From positions 1 through 64,000 of the forward strand of contig JAJBVG010000003.1 in the NCBI GenBank assembly GCA_020859945.1: a DNA stretch of 64,000 nucleotides. Reading direction: 5' to 3'. The position numbers were made by a program, and so were the translations under genes. This document shows, piece by piece, positions 1 to 7,582 of the stretch; position 1 is the first letter of the stretch, and every line of letters starts with the position of its first letter. This DNA comes from Clostridiales bacterium. Lineage in GTDB: Bacteria > Bacillota > Clostridia > Oscillospirales > Oscillospiraceae. The notes beneath the pieces were generated by a model, which ran no database searches, was not told the origin of the DNA, and worked only from the letters and a program-made list of their open reading frames with translations.

Positions 1-54
1 ATACGGCGGTTCATTCTTTCGCATAGCAATTATAGAGGTTCTTTGACAGACTGA
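1..54 (+). other. Possible 3' end of an upstream gene, cut by the window edge
   Basis: Two plus-strand frames are open from base 1. One stops at 44-46 and the other at 52-54, just before a terminator. The terminator placement suggests that a gene ends here, but too few codons are visible to choose the frame or name a product. Confidence 0.2.
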
Positions 55-82
55 GGGGACGCGCCCGGCGCGTCCCCTTTTT
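55..82 (+). terminator. Rho-independent terminator upstream of proS leader
   Basis: GGGGACGCGCC and GGCGCGTCCCC form a near-perfect GC-rich stem at 55-77, followed by TTTTT. It closes the transcript entering from the left and insulates the proS promoter. Confidence 0.8.
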
Positions 83-117
83 CGCCTGATTATGTGCATT
101 TCTCCCCAAACCAACGG

Positions 118-146
118 TTGACACCTCTCCCAAAACCCGATATAAT
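118..146 (+). promoter_or_regulatory. Sigma-A promoter of the proS T-box transcript
   Basis: A perfect -35 TTGACA (118-123) and perfect -10 TATAAT (141-146) are separated by 17 bp. Transcription should start near 153, at the beginning of the T-box leader. Confidence 0.85.
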
Positions 147-152
147 AGCTTC

Positions 153-534
153 AATATGCGACAGGCTGTGACGAAGAACAGTAGGCGTTTTCCAGCGGCA
201 AAGAGAGGGGCCGGACGGTGCGAGGTCCTCCAACGGGACGCCGAACCCACTTCTGAGCCACGCGGCACAGGGGCAGTCCGCCCGGAAGCCGCGTCGGGCG
301 CGCCCGTTACAGCGCAGGGTAAAGAGCTTTATTGGTTTTCCTTTGTATCAGCCCATTTGATGAGCTGTCAGCCAAAAGCCAGGCACTAACAGCTAATAGC
401 TAACGGCTAAGAGCTAAAAAGCCGACAGGCTTTTTACCCGCTAAGGCCCTCACCGCGAGGCGGGGGCAAACGCAAGGTGGTACCGCGGGACATTCGCTCC
501 CGTCCTTCGAGGACGGCAGAGGATGTCCTCTTTT
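153..534 (+). promoter_or_regulatory. T-box riboswitch (proline) controlling proS
   Basis: The leader carries the T-box signature AAGGTGGTACCGCGG at 473-487. Its TGGT would pair with the ACCA end of an uncharged tRNA whose discriminator is A, as in tRNA-Pro. A Stem I-like region begins near 170, and CCC at 246-248 followed by A is a plausible proline specifier codon. The competing terminator is GAGGAC (509-514) with GTCCTC (525-530) and a T-run at 531-534. T-boxes transcribe through when the cognate tRNA is uncharged. The leader is long because a dispersed repeat sits between Stem I and the antiterminator. The specifier is inferred; the T-box itself is clear. Confidence 0.9.
386..420 (+). repeat. 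Dispersed AGCTAA-type repeat inside the T-box leader
   Basis: The motif ACAGCTAATAGCTAACGG with further GCTAA units recurs at 7220-7245, 51190-51213 and, inverted, at 54355-54400. The other copies lie in ordinary intergenic DNA; this one is within the proS leader. Confidence 0.6.
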
Positions 535-585
535 CATTGCCAAACGCCCCATATTTGGGGAATCAGAGGAAAGGATGAACGAGAA

Positions 586-2025
586 ATGGCGAAAAACAAG
601 AAACAGGTGAAGGCGATCACCTCCATGAGCGAGGACTTCGCCCAGTGGTATACGGACATCTGCCTGAAGGCGGAGCTGGTGGACTACGCCAGCGTCAAGG
701 GCTTTATGATCCTGCGGCCCTACGGCTACGCCATCTGGGAGAACATGACCAACATCCTGGACGGAAAGTTCAAGGAGACCGGCCACCAGAACGTGGCTAT
801 GCCGGTGCTGATCCCCGAAAGCCTGCTGAAAAAAGAGGGCGAGCTGGTGGAGGGCTTCGCGCCGGAGGCCGCCTGGGTCACCATGGGCGGCAGCGACCAG
901 TTGGAGGAGCGGATGGCGATTCGCCCCACCTCTGAGACCATGTTCTGCGACCACTGGGCGCACACCCTTCACTCTTGGCGGGAGCTGCCCATGCTGTACA
1001 ACCAGTGGTGCAGCGTGGTGCGCTGGGAGAAGAGCACCCGTCCCTTCCTGCGCTCCCGTGAGTTCTGGTGGCAGGAGGGCCACACCATCCACGAGACTGC
1101 CGCCGAAGCCGAGGTCGAGACCGAGCAGCAGCTGAACTGCTACGCCGACTTCTGCCGGGACGCCCTGGCTATGCCGGTGCTGAAAGGCCGCAAGACGGAC
1201 AAGGAGAAGTTCGCCGGGGCCGAGGCCACCTACACCATCGAGGCCATGATGAAGGACGGCAAAGCCCTCCAGTCCGGCACCAGCCACTACTTTGGGGACA
1301 AGTTCTCCCGGGCCTATGACGTGACCTTCACCGGGCGGGACAACACCCTGCAATACCCCTACCAGACCTCCTGGGGCGCGTCCACCCGGCTCATCGGCGC
1401 GGTTATCATGACCCACGGCGACGACAACGGCCTGGTGCTGCCCCCCGCCATCGCCCCCATCCAGGTGGTGGTCATCCCCGTGGCCCAGCACAAGGAGGGC
1501 GTGTTGGACGCCGCCTATGCCCTGGAGCAGCGCATCAAGGCCCTGGGCCTGCGGGTGAAAACCGACGACTCCGACCAGTCCAACGGCTGGAAGTATGCCG
1601 AGTACGAGATGAAGGGCGTCCCCCTGCGGGTGGAGATCGGCCCCAAGGATATGGAGAAGAACCAGTGCGTCATCGCCCGGCGGGACACCGGCGAGAAATA
1701 CTTCGTCCCCCTGGAGCAGCTGGAGGAGAAAGTACAGGCCCTGCTGGTGGAGGTCCACGACAACCTGTACGAGTCCGCCAAACAGCGGCTGGAGGAGAAC
1801 ACCTTTGCTTTCACCAAGGTGGAGGACGTGAAAGCCGCCATGGAGAAGCACACCTGCTTCGCCAAGACCATGTGGTGCGGCGACGAAGCCTGTGAAATCG
1901 CCATGAAGGAGCTGGCGGGCGTGTCCAGCCGCTGCATCCCCTTCGAGCAGGAGCATTTGAGCGATGTCTGCCCCGTCTGCGGCAAACCCGCCAAGAAGAT
2001 GGTGGTCTGGGGCGTAGCGTACTAA
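586..2025 (+). CDS. proS: Prolyl-tRNA synthetase, archaeal/eukaryotic-type (ProS type 3)
   Basis: Charges tRNA-Pro with proline in the cytoplasm. The 479-residue length matches the short ProS type 3 found in many Clostridia, which lacks the editing insertion of the E. coli type. Class II features visible include the motif 2 region RPTSETMFCDHWAHTLHSW with the following RWEKSTRPFLRSREFWWQEG, and the C-terminal zinc-binding-like segment with CGDEACE and CPVCGKP. The ATG at 586 is chosen because AGAGGAAAGG lies about 10 bases upstream and the MAKNKKQ start fits the family; an in-frame ATG at 523 lies inside the terminator hairpin. A proline T-box directly upstream agrees with the assignment. Confidence 0.96.
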   Translation: MAKNKKQVKAITSMSEDFAQWYTDICLKAELVDYASVKGFMILRPYGYAIWENMTNILDGKFKETGHQNVAMPVLIPESLLKKEGELVEGFAPEAAWVTMGGSDQLEERMAIRPTSETMFCDHWAHTLHSWRELPMLYNQWCSVVRWEKSTRPFLRSREFWWQEGHTIHETAAEAEVETEQQLNCYADFCRDALAMPVLKGRKTDKEKFAGAEATYTIEAMMKDGKALQSGTSHYFGDKFSRAYDVTFTGRDNTLQYPYQTSWGASTRLIGAVIMTHGDDNGLVLPPAIAPIQVVVIPVAQHKEGVLDAAYALEQRIKALGLRVKTDDSDQSNGWKYAEYEMKGVPLRVEIGPKDMEKNQCVIARRDTGEKYFVPLEQLEEKVQALLVEVHDNLYESAKQRLEENTFAFTKVEDVKAAMEKHTCFAKTMWCGDEACEIAMKELAGVSSRCIPFEQEHLSDVCPVCGKPAKKMVVWGVAY

Positions 2026-2047
2026 TTCGCAATTTGCAATGTGCAAT
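2024..2047 (+). repeat. AATTTGCAATGTGCAATT-type dispersed repeat
   Basis: GCAATTTGCAATGTGCAATT lies directly after the proS stop. Related copies lie just downstream of other genes at 11195-11228 and, inverted, at 11586-11617. Confidence 0.55.
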
Positions 2048-2125
2048 TCTGCGCGGGCGGAGACGCTCTGCCCCCTGCACAGCGCACAGCTTCCCCCTGA
2101 AAAACCACCGCTAAAGCACAAAAAC

Positions 2126-2161
2126 AAGGCGTCCTGTGGAAAAGTCCTCGGGACGCCTTTG
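2126..2161 (+). terminator. Terminator of proS, repeat-family member
   Basis: AAGGCGTCC (2126-2134) pairs with GGACGCCTT (2151-2159), followed by a short T-run. The sequence closely resembles the reverse complement of the hairpin at 11506-11545, so it appears to belong to a small family of mobile or duplicated terminators. Confidence 0.75.
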
Positions 2162-2306
2162 CTGTCAGTTATGACACGATGCCGAGTAGGTTACTGACCC
2201 AACAGTCCCAATCCGCAGCCGCAGGACAGGACAAAATGCGTGTTTTGGGGACAAAACGGTCTCATTCCGTGCAAAAAGAAAGATACAAAAACAGTACAGA
2301 AAAAGC

Positions 2307-2335
2307 TTGTCAATTCTCCCACATTCTGTTATACT
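2307..2335 (+). promoter_or_regulatory. Promoter of a putative noncoding RNA
   Basis: TTGTCA (2307-2312) and TATACT (2330-2335) with a 17-bp spacer. No convincing gene follows on this strand before the terminator at 2700, so the product may be an untranslated RNA. Confidence 0.55.
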
Positions 2336-2341
2336 GAACGT

Positions 2342-2600
2342 TGGAAAAACAAAATAGTGCGATAGCTGCCGGGTGTTGCCGCGCCCGGCAGCCTATGCAG
2401 GTGAACCGACCACCATACATAACGACAAAACCGCATCGCACCTTACTCATTATAGGTGTAATCTGCCCTTTTCGCAAGGGGAGAATTGTGCTTGTATGGG
2501 CTGGGTACAGATGGTTGTTGCCCCAAACGCACCTCCTGACCGATGTGTCTGTGCGCCGTGTATGGAAGAAATTCTCTGCCCGGCGCTTTTTGTTTTTTCC
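2342..2600 (+). ncRNA. Candidate standalone structured RNA (identity unknown, 6S-like possible)
   Basis: This 560-bp interval between proS and pflA holds no supported gene. From the predicted start, a perfect 9-bp hairpin forms (2365-2373 with 2384-2392). CCATACAT near 2412 can pair with GTGTATGG near 2558. A local hairpin with CCCTT and AAGGG arms surrounds 2466-2480. The segment ends in CCCGGC followed by a T-rich run at 2586-2598. Promoter, about 250 nt of foldable sequence and a T-run is the layout of a small RNA gene. It lacks recognisable SRP, tmRNA or RNase P signatures; 6S RNA is only a guess from size and extended shape. Confidence 0.4.
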
Positions 2601-2699
2601 GGCGGCAGTCCGGGGCCGCGGCCTCGGCTGCCGTTCGGAGCGTGGAAATCCAACGGGCCAATGGCAAAAAACGCGGCTTTCCCATTCATATCAACCTAA

Positions 2700-2736
2700 A
2701 AACACCCCCATCCTAACCACAGATGGGGGTGTTTTC
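2700..2736. terminator. Bidirectional terminator between RNA candidate and pflA
   Basis: ACACCCCCAT and ATGGGGGTGT form a 10-bp stem with A-run before and T-run after, so it can stop the plus-strand RNA and the minus-strand pfl operon. Confidence 0.85.
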
Positions 2737-2762
2737 ATATTCAAAACGAAGTTTTAGCGGCG

Positions 2763-3512
2763 TCAGTCTTTTTCGATGCCCAACAGCGCCTCCGCCTGGG
2801 CCACCTGCTCCGCGGTGGGGGTGGGAACACCCTCCAGTGGGTAAGGGATACCCAGGTTGTCCCACTTGAAGGTCCCCAACGTGTGGTAGGGCAAAATTTC
2901 CACCCGCTCCACGGTGTTCAGGCTGTCGAGAAAGATTTTGAGCCGGGCCAGCTCCGCCGGGTCGTCGGTCAGGCCGGGCACCAGCACCCGGCGCACCCAC
3001 ATGGGCTTGCCGATGTGGGAGAGATACCGGGCCATGTCCAGAATGTTGCCGTTGTCCCAGCCGGTCAGACGTTTGTGGGCGGCGGGGTCGGTGTGTTTCA
3101 GGTCCAGCATGACCAGGTCTGTGACCTCCATCAGTTGTTGGAACCGGCTGAAAAAGGGTCCTTCTCTGGTGAAGGGGTTCCCGGCGGTGTCCAGCACCGT
3201 ATGGACCCCCTTCTCTTTCGCCAGAGTGAAAAACGCGGTGAGGAAGTCCAGCTGCAACAGCGGCTCTCCGCCGCTGACGGTGACGCCTCCCTGTTTGCCC
3301 CAGTAATTCCGGTAGCGCCACACCCGCTGGAACAGCGCCTGTGCCGTCCACTCGGTGCCGCCGCTGATGGCCCAGGTCTCTGGGTTGTGGCAGTATTGGC
3401 ACCGCATCCGGCAGCCCTGTAAAAAGACCACAAAGCGCACGCCGGGGCCGTCTACCAGGCCGAAGGTTTCTAACGAGTGAACGTGACCGATGATTTGCGG
3501 GTCGATTGCCAT
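2763..3512 (-). CDS. pflA: Pyruvate formate-lyase activating enzyme (radical SAM)
   Basis: Generates the glycyl radical on PflB using S-adenosylmethionine and a 4Fe-4S cluster. The cluster motif CRMRCQYC places its cysteines at residues 34, 38 and 41, and TVSGGEPLLQ follows at about residue 77. The 249-residue length is normal. It lies 120 bp downstream of pflB on the same strand, the usual pflBA order, and its start is preceded by GAGAGGAATCC. Activity is expected only under strict anaerobiosis because both the cluster and the glycyl radical are oxygen-sensitive. Confidence 0.96.
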   Translation of the reverse strand: MAIDPQIIGHVHSLETFGLVDGPGVRFVVFLQGCRMRCQYCHNPETWAISGGTEWTAQALFQRVWRYRNYWGKQGGVTVSGGEPLLQLDFLTAFFTLAKEKGVHTVLDTAGNPFTREGPFFSRFQQLMEVTDLVMLDLKHTDPAAHKRLTGWDNGNILDMARYLSHIGKPMWVRRVLVPGLTDDPAELARLKIFLDSLNTVERVEILPYHTLGTFKWDNLGIPYPLEGVPTPTAEQVAQAEALLGIEKD

Positions 3513-3543
3513 AAAAAAGGATTCCTCTCGAAAATAGATAGGC

Positions 3544-3568
3544 GCAGAGGCGCGAAATGCGCCTCTGC
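3544..3568 (-). promoter_or_regulatory. Perfect 10-bp hairpin in the pflB-pflA spacer
   Basis: GCAGAGGCGC (3544-3553) and GCGCCTCTGC (3559-3568) form an uninterrupted stem with a 5-base loop. No strong T-run follows on the minus strand. It may stabilise or process the pflB message, or reduce pflA expression; the role is inferred. Confidence 0.55.
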
Positions 3569-3632
3569 GGTGGGGCGTGGGTCGTCTCTGTGGGACAGGC
3601 GGAGATTCCCGCCCGTCCGCAGGAGCATTTTT

Positions 3633-5885
3633 TTACAGCGAACCGTGGCAGGTCCGGGCAATCACGTCCAGCTGCTGCTTCCGGGTCAGGTCGATGAACT
3701 TGACGGCGTAGCCGGAGACGCGGATGGTGAAGTTGGCGTACTCCTCCTTCTCCGGGTGCTCCATGGCGTCCAGCAGCTTTTCCTTACCAAAGACGTTGAC
3801 GTTCAGGTGGTGCGCCCCCTGGTCAAAGTAGCCGTCCAGCACCTGCACCAGGTTGCCGGTGCGCTCCTGGGCGGAGTGGCCCAGCGCGTCGGGGTTGATG
3901 GTCTGGGTGTTGGAAATGCCGTCCAGGGACCAGTGATAGGGGATTTTGGCGACGCTGTTCAGGGAGGCCAGCAGGCCGTTCTCCTCCGCGCCGTAGGAGG
4001 GCGAAGCGCCGGGGGCAAAGGGGGTGTAGGCGGCGCGTCCGTTGGGCATGGCCCCGGTGGCCTCGCCGTAGACCACGTTGGAGGTGATGGTCAGGATGGA
4101 GGTGGTGGGTTCGCTGTCCCGGTAGGTGTGGCGGCGCTTGATCTTCTCCAGGAAGGTTTTCAGCACCCAGATGCCGATTTCATCTGCCCGGTCGTCGTCG
4201 TTGCCGTACTTGGGGAAGCTGCCCTCGATTTCAAAATCCTTGGAGATGCCGTCCTCGTCCCGGATGACCTTCACCTTGGCGTACTTAATGGCGCTGAGGG
4301 AGTCGATGACGTGGGAGAATCCGGCGATACCCGTGGCGAAGGTGCGGCGCACATCGGTGTCGATGAGGGCCATTTGGCTGGCCTCGTAATAATATTTGTC
4401 GTGCATATAGTGGATGAGGTTCAGCACGTTGACGTAGATATCCGCCAACCAGTCCAGCCAGAACTCATACTTTTCGATGACCTCGTCATAGTCCAGGTAT
4501 TCGCTGGTGATGGGCGCGGTCTTGGGACCCACCTGAATACGATGCTTCTCGTCGAAGCCGCCGTTGATGGCGTAGAGGAGCGTTTTCCCCAGGTTGGCGC
4601 GGGCGCCGAAGAACTGAATTTCCTTGCCGGTCTGGGTGGCGGAGACGCAGCAGCAGATGGAGTAGTCGTCGCCCCACACCGGCTTCATCACGTCGTCGTT
4701 TTCATACTGGATGGAGCTGGTGTTGACGGAGATCTTAGCGGCGTACTTCTTGAAGTTCTCATTCAGCTGGGAGGAGTACAGCACCGTCAGGTTGGGTTCC
4801 GGGGAGGGGCCCATGTTCTCCAGAGTGTGCAGGAAACGGTAGTCGGTCTTGGTGACCATGCTGCGGCCGTCCATGCCGATGCCGCCCACCTCCAGGGTGG
4901 CCCAGGTGGGGTCGCCGGAGAAGAGCTGGTTGTAGGAGGGGATGCGGGCGAACTTGACCATGCGGAACTTCATGGTCATATGGTCGATGATCTCCTGGGC
5001 TTCGCTCTCGGTGAGCACGCCGTTTTTCAGGTCCCGCTCGAAGTAGATGTCCAGGAAGGTGGAGATGCGGCCCACGCTCATGGCCGCGCCGTTCTGGGTC
5101 TTGACGGCGGCCAGGTAGCCGAAGTACAGCCACTGGCAGGCTTCCCTGGCGTTGGCGGCGGGCTGGGAGATGTCGAAGCCGTAGAGCTTGGCCATTTCCT
5201 TCATGCCTTTCAGGGCGTTGATTTGCTTCTGAATTTCCTCCCGCAGGCGGATGACCTCGTCATACATGTTGCCGCAGCCGCAGTTCAGCTTGTCCCGCTC
5301 TTTCTCTTTGATGAGGTAGTCGATGCCGTAGAGGGCGATGCGGCGGTAGTCGCCCACGATGCGTCCACGGCCATAGGTGTCGGGCAGACCGGTGACTACG
5401 TGGGTCTTGCGGGCGGCGCGCATTTCCGGGGTGTAGGCGGAGAAAACCGCGTCGTTGTGGGTGGTCATATACTGGGTGAAGATTTTTTTCAGCTCCGGGT
5501 TGACGGTGTAGCCGTAGGTCTCGGCGGCCTGGACCGCCATCTTGATGCCGCCGTAAGGCATGAAGGCCCGTTTCAGGGGCTTGTCGGTCTGGATGCCCAC
5601 CACCTGCTCCAGGTCCTTCAAGGACTCGTCAATGTAGCCGGGGCCGTAGGCGGTCAGGCTGGAGACCACTTCGGTCTCGCAGTCCAGCACGCCGCCCTTG
5701 GCGCGCTCGGCCTTCTGGAGCTTCTGGAGCGCGCCCCAGAGCTTGTCGGTGGCCTCGGTAGGTCCGGCGAGGAACGCCTCGTCGCCGTCGTAGGGGACGT
5801 AGTTCTTCTGGATGAAGTCGCGGACGTTGACCTCTTCCTTCCAAATACGGCCTTCAAAGCCTTCCCACTGTTTGAAATCAGTCAT
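3633..5885 (-). CDS. pflB: Formate acetyltransferase (pyruvate formate-lyase)
   Basis: Converts pyruvate and CoA to acetyl-CoA and formate by a glycyl-radical mechanism. The 750-residue protein has the active-site cysteine pair in SICCCVSA (C412-C413, with an extra Cys at 411) and the C-terminal glycyl-radical loop RVSGYAVKF with Gly725. Family length is about 750-760. It is the first gene of pflBA, with a promoter about 220 bp upstream. Together with the Oad pump it suggests mixed-acid or acetate/formate fermentation. Confidence 0.97.
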   Translation of the reverse strand: MTDFKQWEGFEGRIWKEEVNVRDFIQKNYVPYDGDEAFLAGPTEATDKLWGALQKLQKAERAKGGVLDCETEVVSSLTAYGPGYIDESLKDLEQVVGIQTDKPLKRAFMPYGGIKMAVQAAETYGYTVNPELKKIFTQYMTTHNDAVFSAYTPEMRAARKTHVVTGLPDTYGRGRIVGDYRRIALYGIDYLIKEKERDKLNCGCGNMYDEVIRLREEIQKQINALKGMKEMAKLYGFDISQPAANAREACQWLYFGYLAAVKTQNGAAMSVGRISTFLDIYFERDLKNGVLTESEAQEIIDHMTMKFRMVKFARIPSYNQLFSGDPTWATLEVGGIGMDGRSMVTKTDYRFLHTLENMGPSPEPNLTVLYSSQLNENFKKYAAKISVNTSSIQYENDDVMKPVWGDDYSICCCVSATQTGKEIQFFGARANLGKTLLYAINGGFDEKHRIQVGPKTAPITSEYLDYDEVIEKYEFWLDWLADIYVNVLNLIHYMHDKYYYEASQMALIDTDVRRTFATGIAGFSHVIDSLSAIKYAKVKVIRDEDGISKDFEIEGSFPKYGNDDDRADEIGIWVLKTFLEKIKRRHTYRDSEPTTSILTITSNVVYGEATGAMPNGRAAYTPFAPGASPSYGAEENGLLASLNSVAKIPYHWSLDGISNTQTINPDALGHSAQERTGNLVQVLDGYFDQGAHHLNVNVFGKEKLLDAMEHPEKEEYANFTIRVSGYAVKFIDLTRKQQLDVIARTCHGSL

Positions 5886-6049
5886 TTTTACACTCCTTTT
5901 TGATGTTTGGAACGAAATAGGATTAATGTGACAGAAAAGCAGGGTTTCTTGCGTAAGGGTTGCTGTGATTCGTGGTTTGTCGCCCCGTTGTTATGAGAGC
6001 GACATTTCCGAAAGTTAAGTTAGCAAAAACTAACTATGGTGGAAACGGA

Positions 6050-6102
6050 TGACCGGTTTTTGAAAAAACAGGGGGATGTGGTGCTTTTCCGCGTACCGGT
6101 CA
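6050..6102 (-). promoter_or_regulatory. Inverted repeat at the 5' end of the pflB transcript
   Basis: TGACCGGT (6050-6057) and ACCGGTCA (6095-6102) are perfect 8-bp arms. The outer arm coincides with the predicted transcription start, so the message would begin with a stem-loop. It could be an operator or a 5'-end stabiliser. A second small hairpin (GTTAG/CTAAC) lies near 6020-6035. The remaining gene-free DNA between pflB and 6336 holds only the two promoters listed. Confidence 0.4.
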
Positions 6103-6107
6103 AGTTG

Positions 6108-6136
6108 AATATAGCATATCCTATTTCGCTTGTCAA
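6108..6136 (-). promoter_or_regulatory. Promoter of pflBA
   Basis: On the minus strand TTGACA (6136-6131) and TATATT (6113-6108) are 17 bp apart. This predicts a 5' untranslated region of about 215 nt before pflB. Confidence 0.8.
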
Positions 6137-6273
6137 GAATTTATCAAAGAGATTTCTTGGAAAATGTTCAAAAAAATCGGAAAATAGGCAAATCTATAGA
6201 ACAAATAAATTGGTTGAGCCAATTTAAAAGAAAACATCTATGGAATTTTGGAAAAAGCAGGGCGAAAAAGGGC

Positions 6274-6302
6274 TTGCGCGGCGGCGGCAGGGGTGTTATA
6301 GT
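6274..6302 (+). promoter_or_regulatory. Probable promoter of the TraX-family gene
   Basis: TTGCGC (6274-6279), a 17-bp spacer and TATAGT (6297-6302) lie 33 bp upstream of the chosen start codon. Confidence 0.55.
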
Positions 6303-6335
6303 AGTGCTAGTTCAATCGTGAATGGAGAGAGACAG

Positions 6336-7145
6336 ATGGAAGCAGCCCTACAGAGCCGAAGGTGTGTCAACGGTTTTACCCTCAAGCTCATCGCCCTGAT
6401 TACCATGACCATCGACCACACCGCCGCCGTGCTGGGCTGCGGCGCACTCTATACGCCTATGCGCATCATCGGGCGCATTGCCTTCCCCATCTACTGCTTT
6501 CTGCTGGTGGAGGGCTATTTCCACACCCACAGCGTCAGGAGGTACACCCTCCGGCTGCTGATCGCGGCGGTGGCGTCGGACCTCCCCTTTGACCTGGCCT
6601 TCTCCGGCGTTTGGCCCAACCGGTACTACCAAAACGTCATGCTCACCCTTGCCATCGGCCTGGTGGCGGTTTATTTGGTTGACCACAGCCGGGGCTGGGT
6701 GCTGGCACTGTGGAACCGGGGGCAAGAGGCCCCGGCGGGGACGCAGGAGGGGGAACGCCCCGCCCTAACTGTGGGGCAGAAGGTACTGGCGGGCGTGCTG
6801 ATGGTGGTCTTTTCCCTGGCGGGCATCTGGCTGGCGGATTTCTGCTGTACGGATTATTCCGGCGGCGGCGTGCTGCTGATTTTGCTGTTCTACTTTTTCC
6901 GCAACAAGCCCGTTGACCTGTGCATCGCCGTGCTGGTGGAGCTGACGGGATACTTTGGCGGCATTGAAATTTGGGGCGTCGTGGCGATGGTTCCCATCTT
7001 GCTCTACAACGGCCAGCGGGGTCCGAACCCCGGCGGCAAGTGGGGACAGTGGTTCTTCTACGCCTATTATCCCCTGCATCTGGGGGTTTTAGTACTCGTA
7101 CACATCGTTTTGTTTGGGAACGGCTGGTATAGGTTGCTGCCCTGA
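6336..7145 (+). CDS. TraX family membrane protein
   Basis: A 269-residue polytopic membrane protein. The N-terminal LKLIALITMTIDHTAAV, followed by MRIIGRIAFPIYCFLLVEG, is the hallmark of the TraX family, named for the F-pilin acetylase, which shares the fold of membrane acyltransferases. Here it is chromosomal with no conjugation genes nearby, so the substrate is unknown. About eight hydrophobic segments are visible, with a soluble Gly/Glu-rich loop near residues 130-150. The ATG at 6336 with upstream GGAGAGAGAC is preferred over the in-frame ATG at 6240, which precedes the promoter. Confidence 0.85.
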   Translation: MEAALQSRRCVNGFTLKLIALITMTIDHTAAVLGCGALYTPMRIIGRIAFPIYCFLLVEGYFHTHSVRRYTLRLLIAAVASDLPFDLAFSGVWPNRYYQNVMLTLAIGLVAVYLVDHSRGWVLALWNRGQEAPAGTQEGERPALTVGQKVLAGVLMVVFSLAGIWLADFCCTDYSGGGVLLILLFYFFRNKPVDLCIAVLVELTGYFGGIEIWGVVAMVPILLYNGQRGPNPGGKWGQWFFYAYYPLHLGVLVLVHIVLFGNGWYRLLP

Positions 7146-7217
7146 GCGGGTGCGCGGGAATACCCCTGCCGTCAAGCGGCGCTGCTTTTTAAGCTCCGCG
7201 TTTTGACTTGCAGCACC

Positions 7218-7267
7218 TGACTAACAGCTAATAGCTAACAGCTCATCAACGGGGCTGATTCAAAGGG
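7218..7267 (+). repeat. AGCTAA-type repeat plus GATTCAAAGGGAT boundary motif
   Basis: CTAACAGCTAATAGCTAACA at 7221-7240 matches the copy in the proS leader. GATTCAAAGGGAT at 7258-7270 also borders the larger repeats at 11345-11475, 32688-32785 and 54420-54515. Confidence 0.55.
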
Positions 7268-7294
7268 ATACCCAATTACAAAAAGGAGGCTCCT

Positions 7295-7582
7295 ATGCTG
7301 CTCTTTTCATTCTTTTTCGGCCTGTTGGCCTGGGTCCTTGCCGGGCTGGGTATTGCGGGCAAGCTCCCATCGAAGGGCCTCGCGGCGGGGGCCAGCCTGA
7401 CCGCCTGCTCTCTGGCGGTGCTGGCCCAGTTCTTCGAGGTCCGGCTGCGGCTGGGGGCAAATGATATCGCGGGTCTGCTGGACACCATCGACGTGACCAT
7501 CTTTGGCGTAGCGGTGCTGCTGCTGGTGACGATTCTGCTCAACGCCGCCCTCTGCGGCCTCCGGCGGGAGGTGCAGCCATGA
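7295..7582 (+). CDS. Small hypothetical membrane protein
   Basis: A 95-residue protein with three hydrophobic stretches (about residues 3-22, 29-47 and 66-88) and no recognised domain. It starts after AAAAGGAGGC and overlaps the next gene by an ATGA stop-start, so the two are co-translated. The tight coupling suggests it assists or partners the downstream DUF4886 lipoprotein, but no function can be read from the sequence. Confidence 0.7.
   Translation: MLLFSFFFGLLAWVLAGLGIAGKLPSKGLAAGASLTACSLAVLAQFFEVRLRLGANDIAGLLDTIDVTIFGVAVLLLVTILLNAALCGLRREVQP

Noticed and set aside
400-2127. Long antisense open frame opposite proS, and similar long frames opposite pflB, the GH3, GH31 and rqcH genes
   Set aside because: These are by-products of GC-rich codon bias on the opposite strand. 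They have low-complexity His/Gly/Val/Gln composition, no family motifs and no ribosome-binding sites.
2341-2757. Overlapping plus-strand frames in the proS-pflA gap
   Set aside because: They start at the predicted transcription start without a ribosome-binding site and run through hairpins; the composition is not protein-like. An untranslated RNA explains the region better.
6336-7145. TraX as evidence of a conjugative element
   Set aside because: No relaxase, type IV secretion, integrase or attachment site is nearby. TraX-family proteins are widespread on chromosomes.
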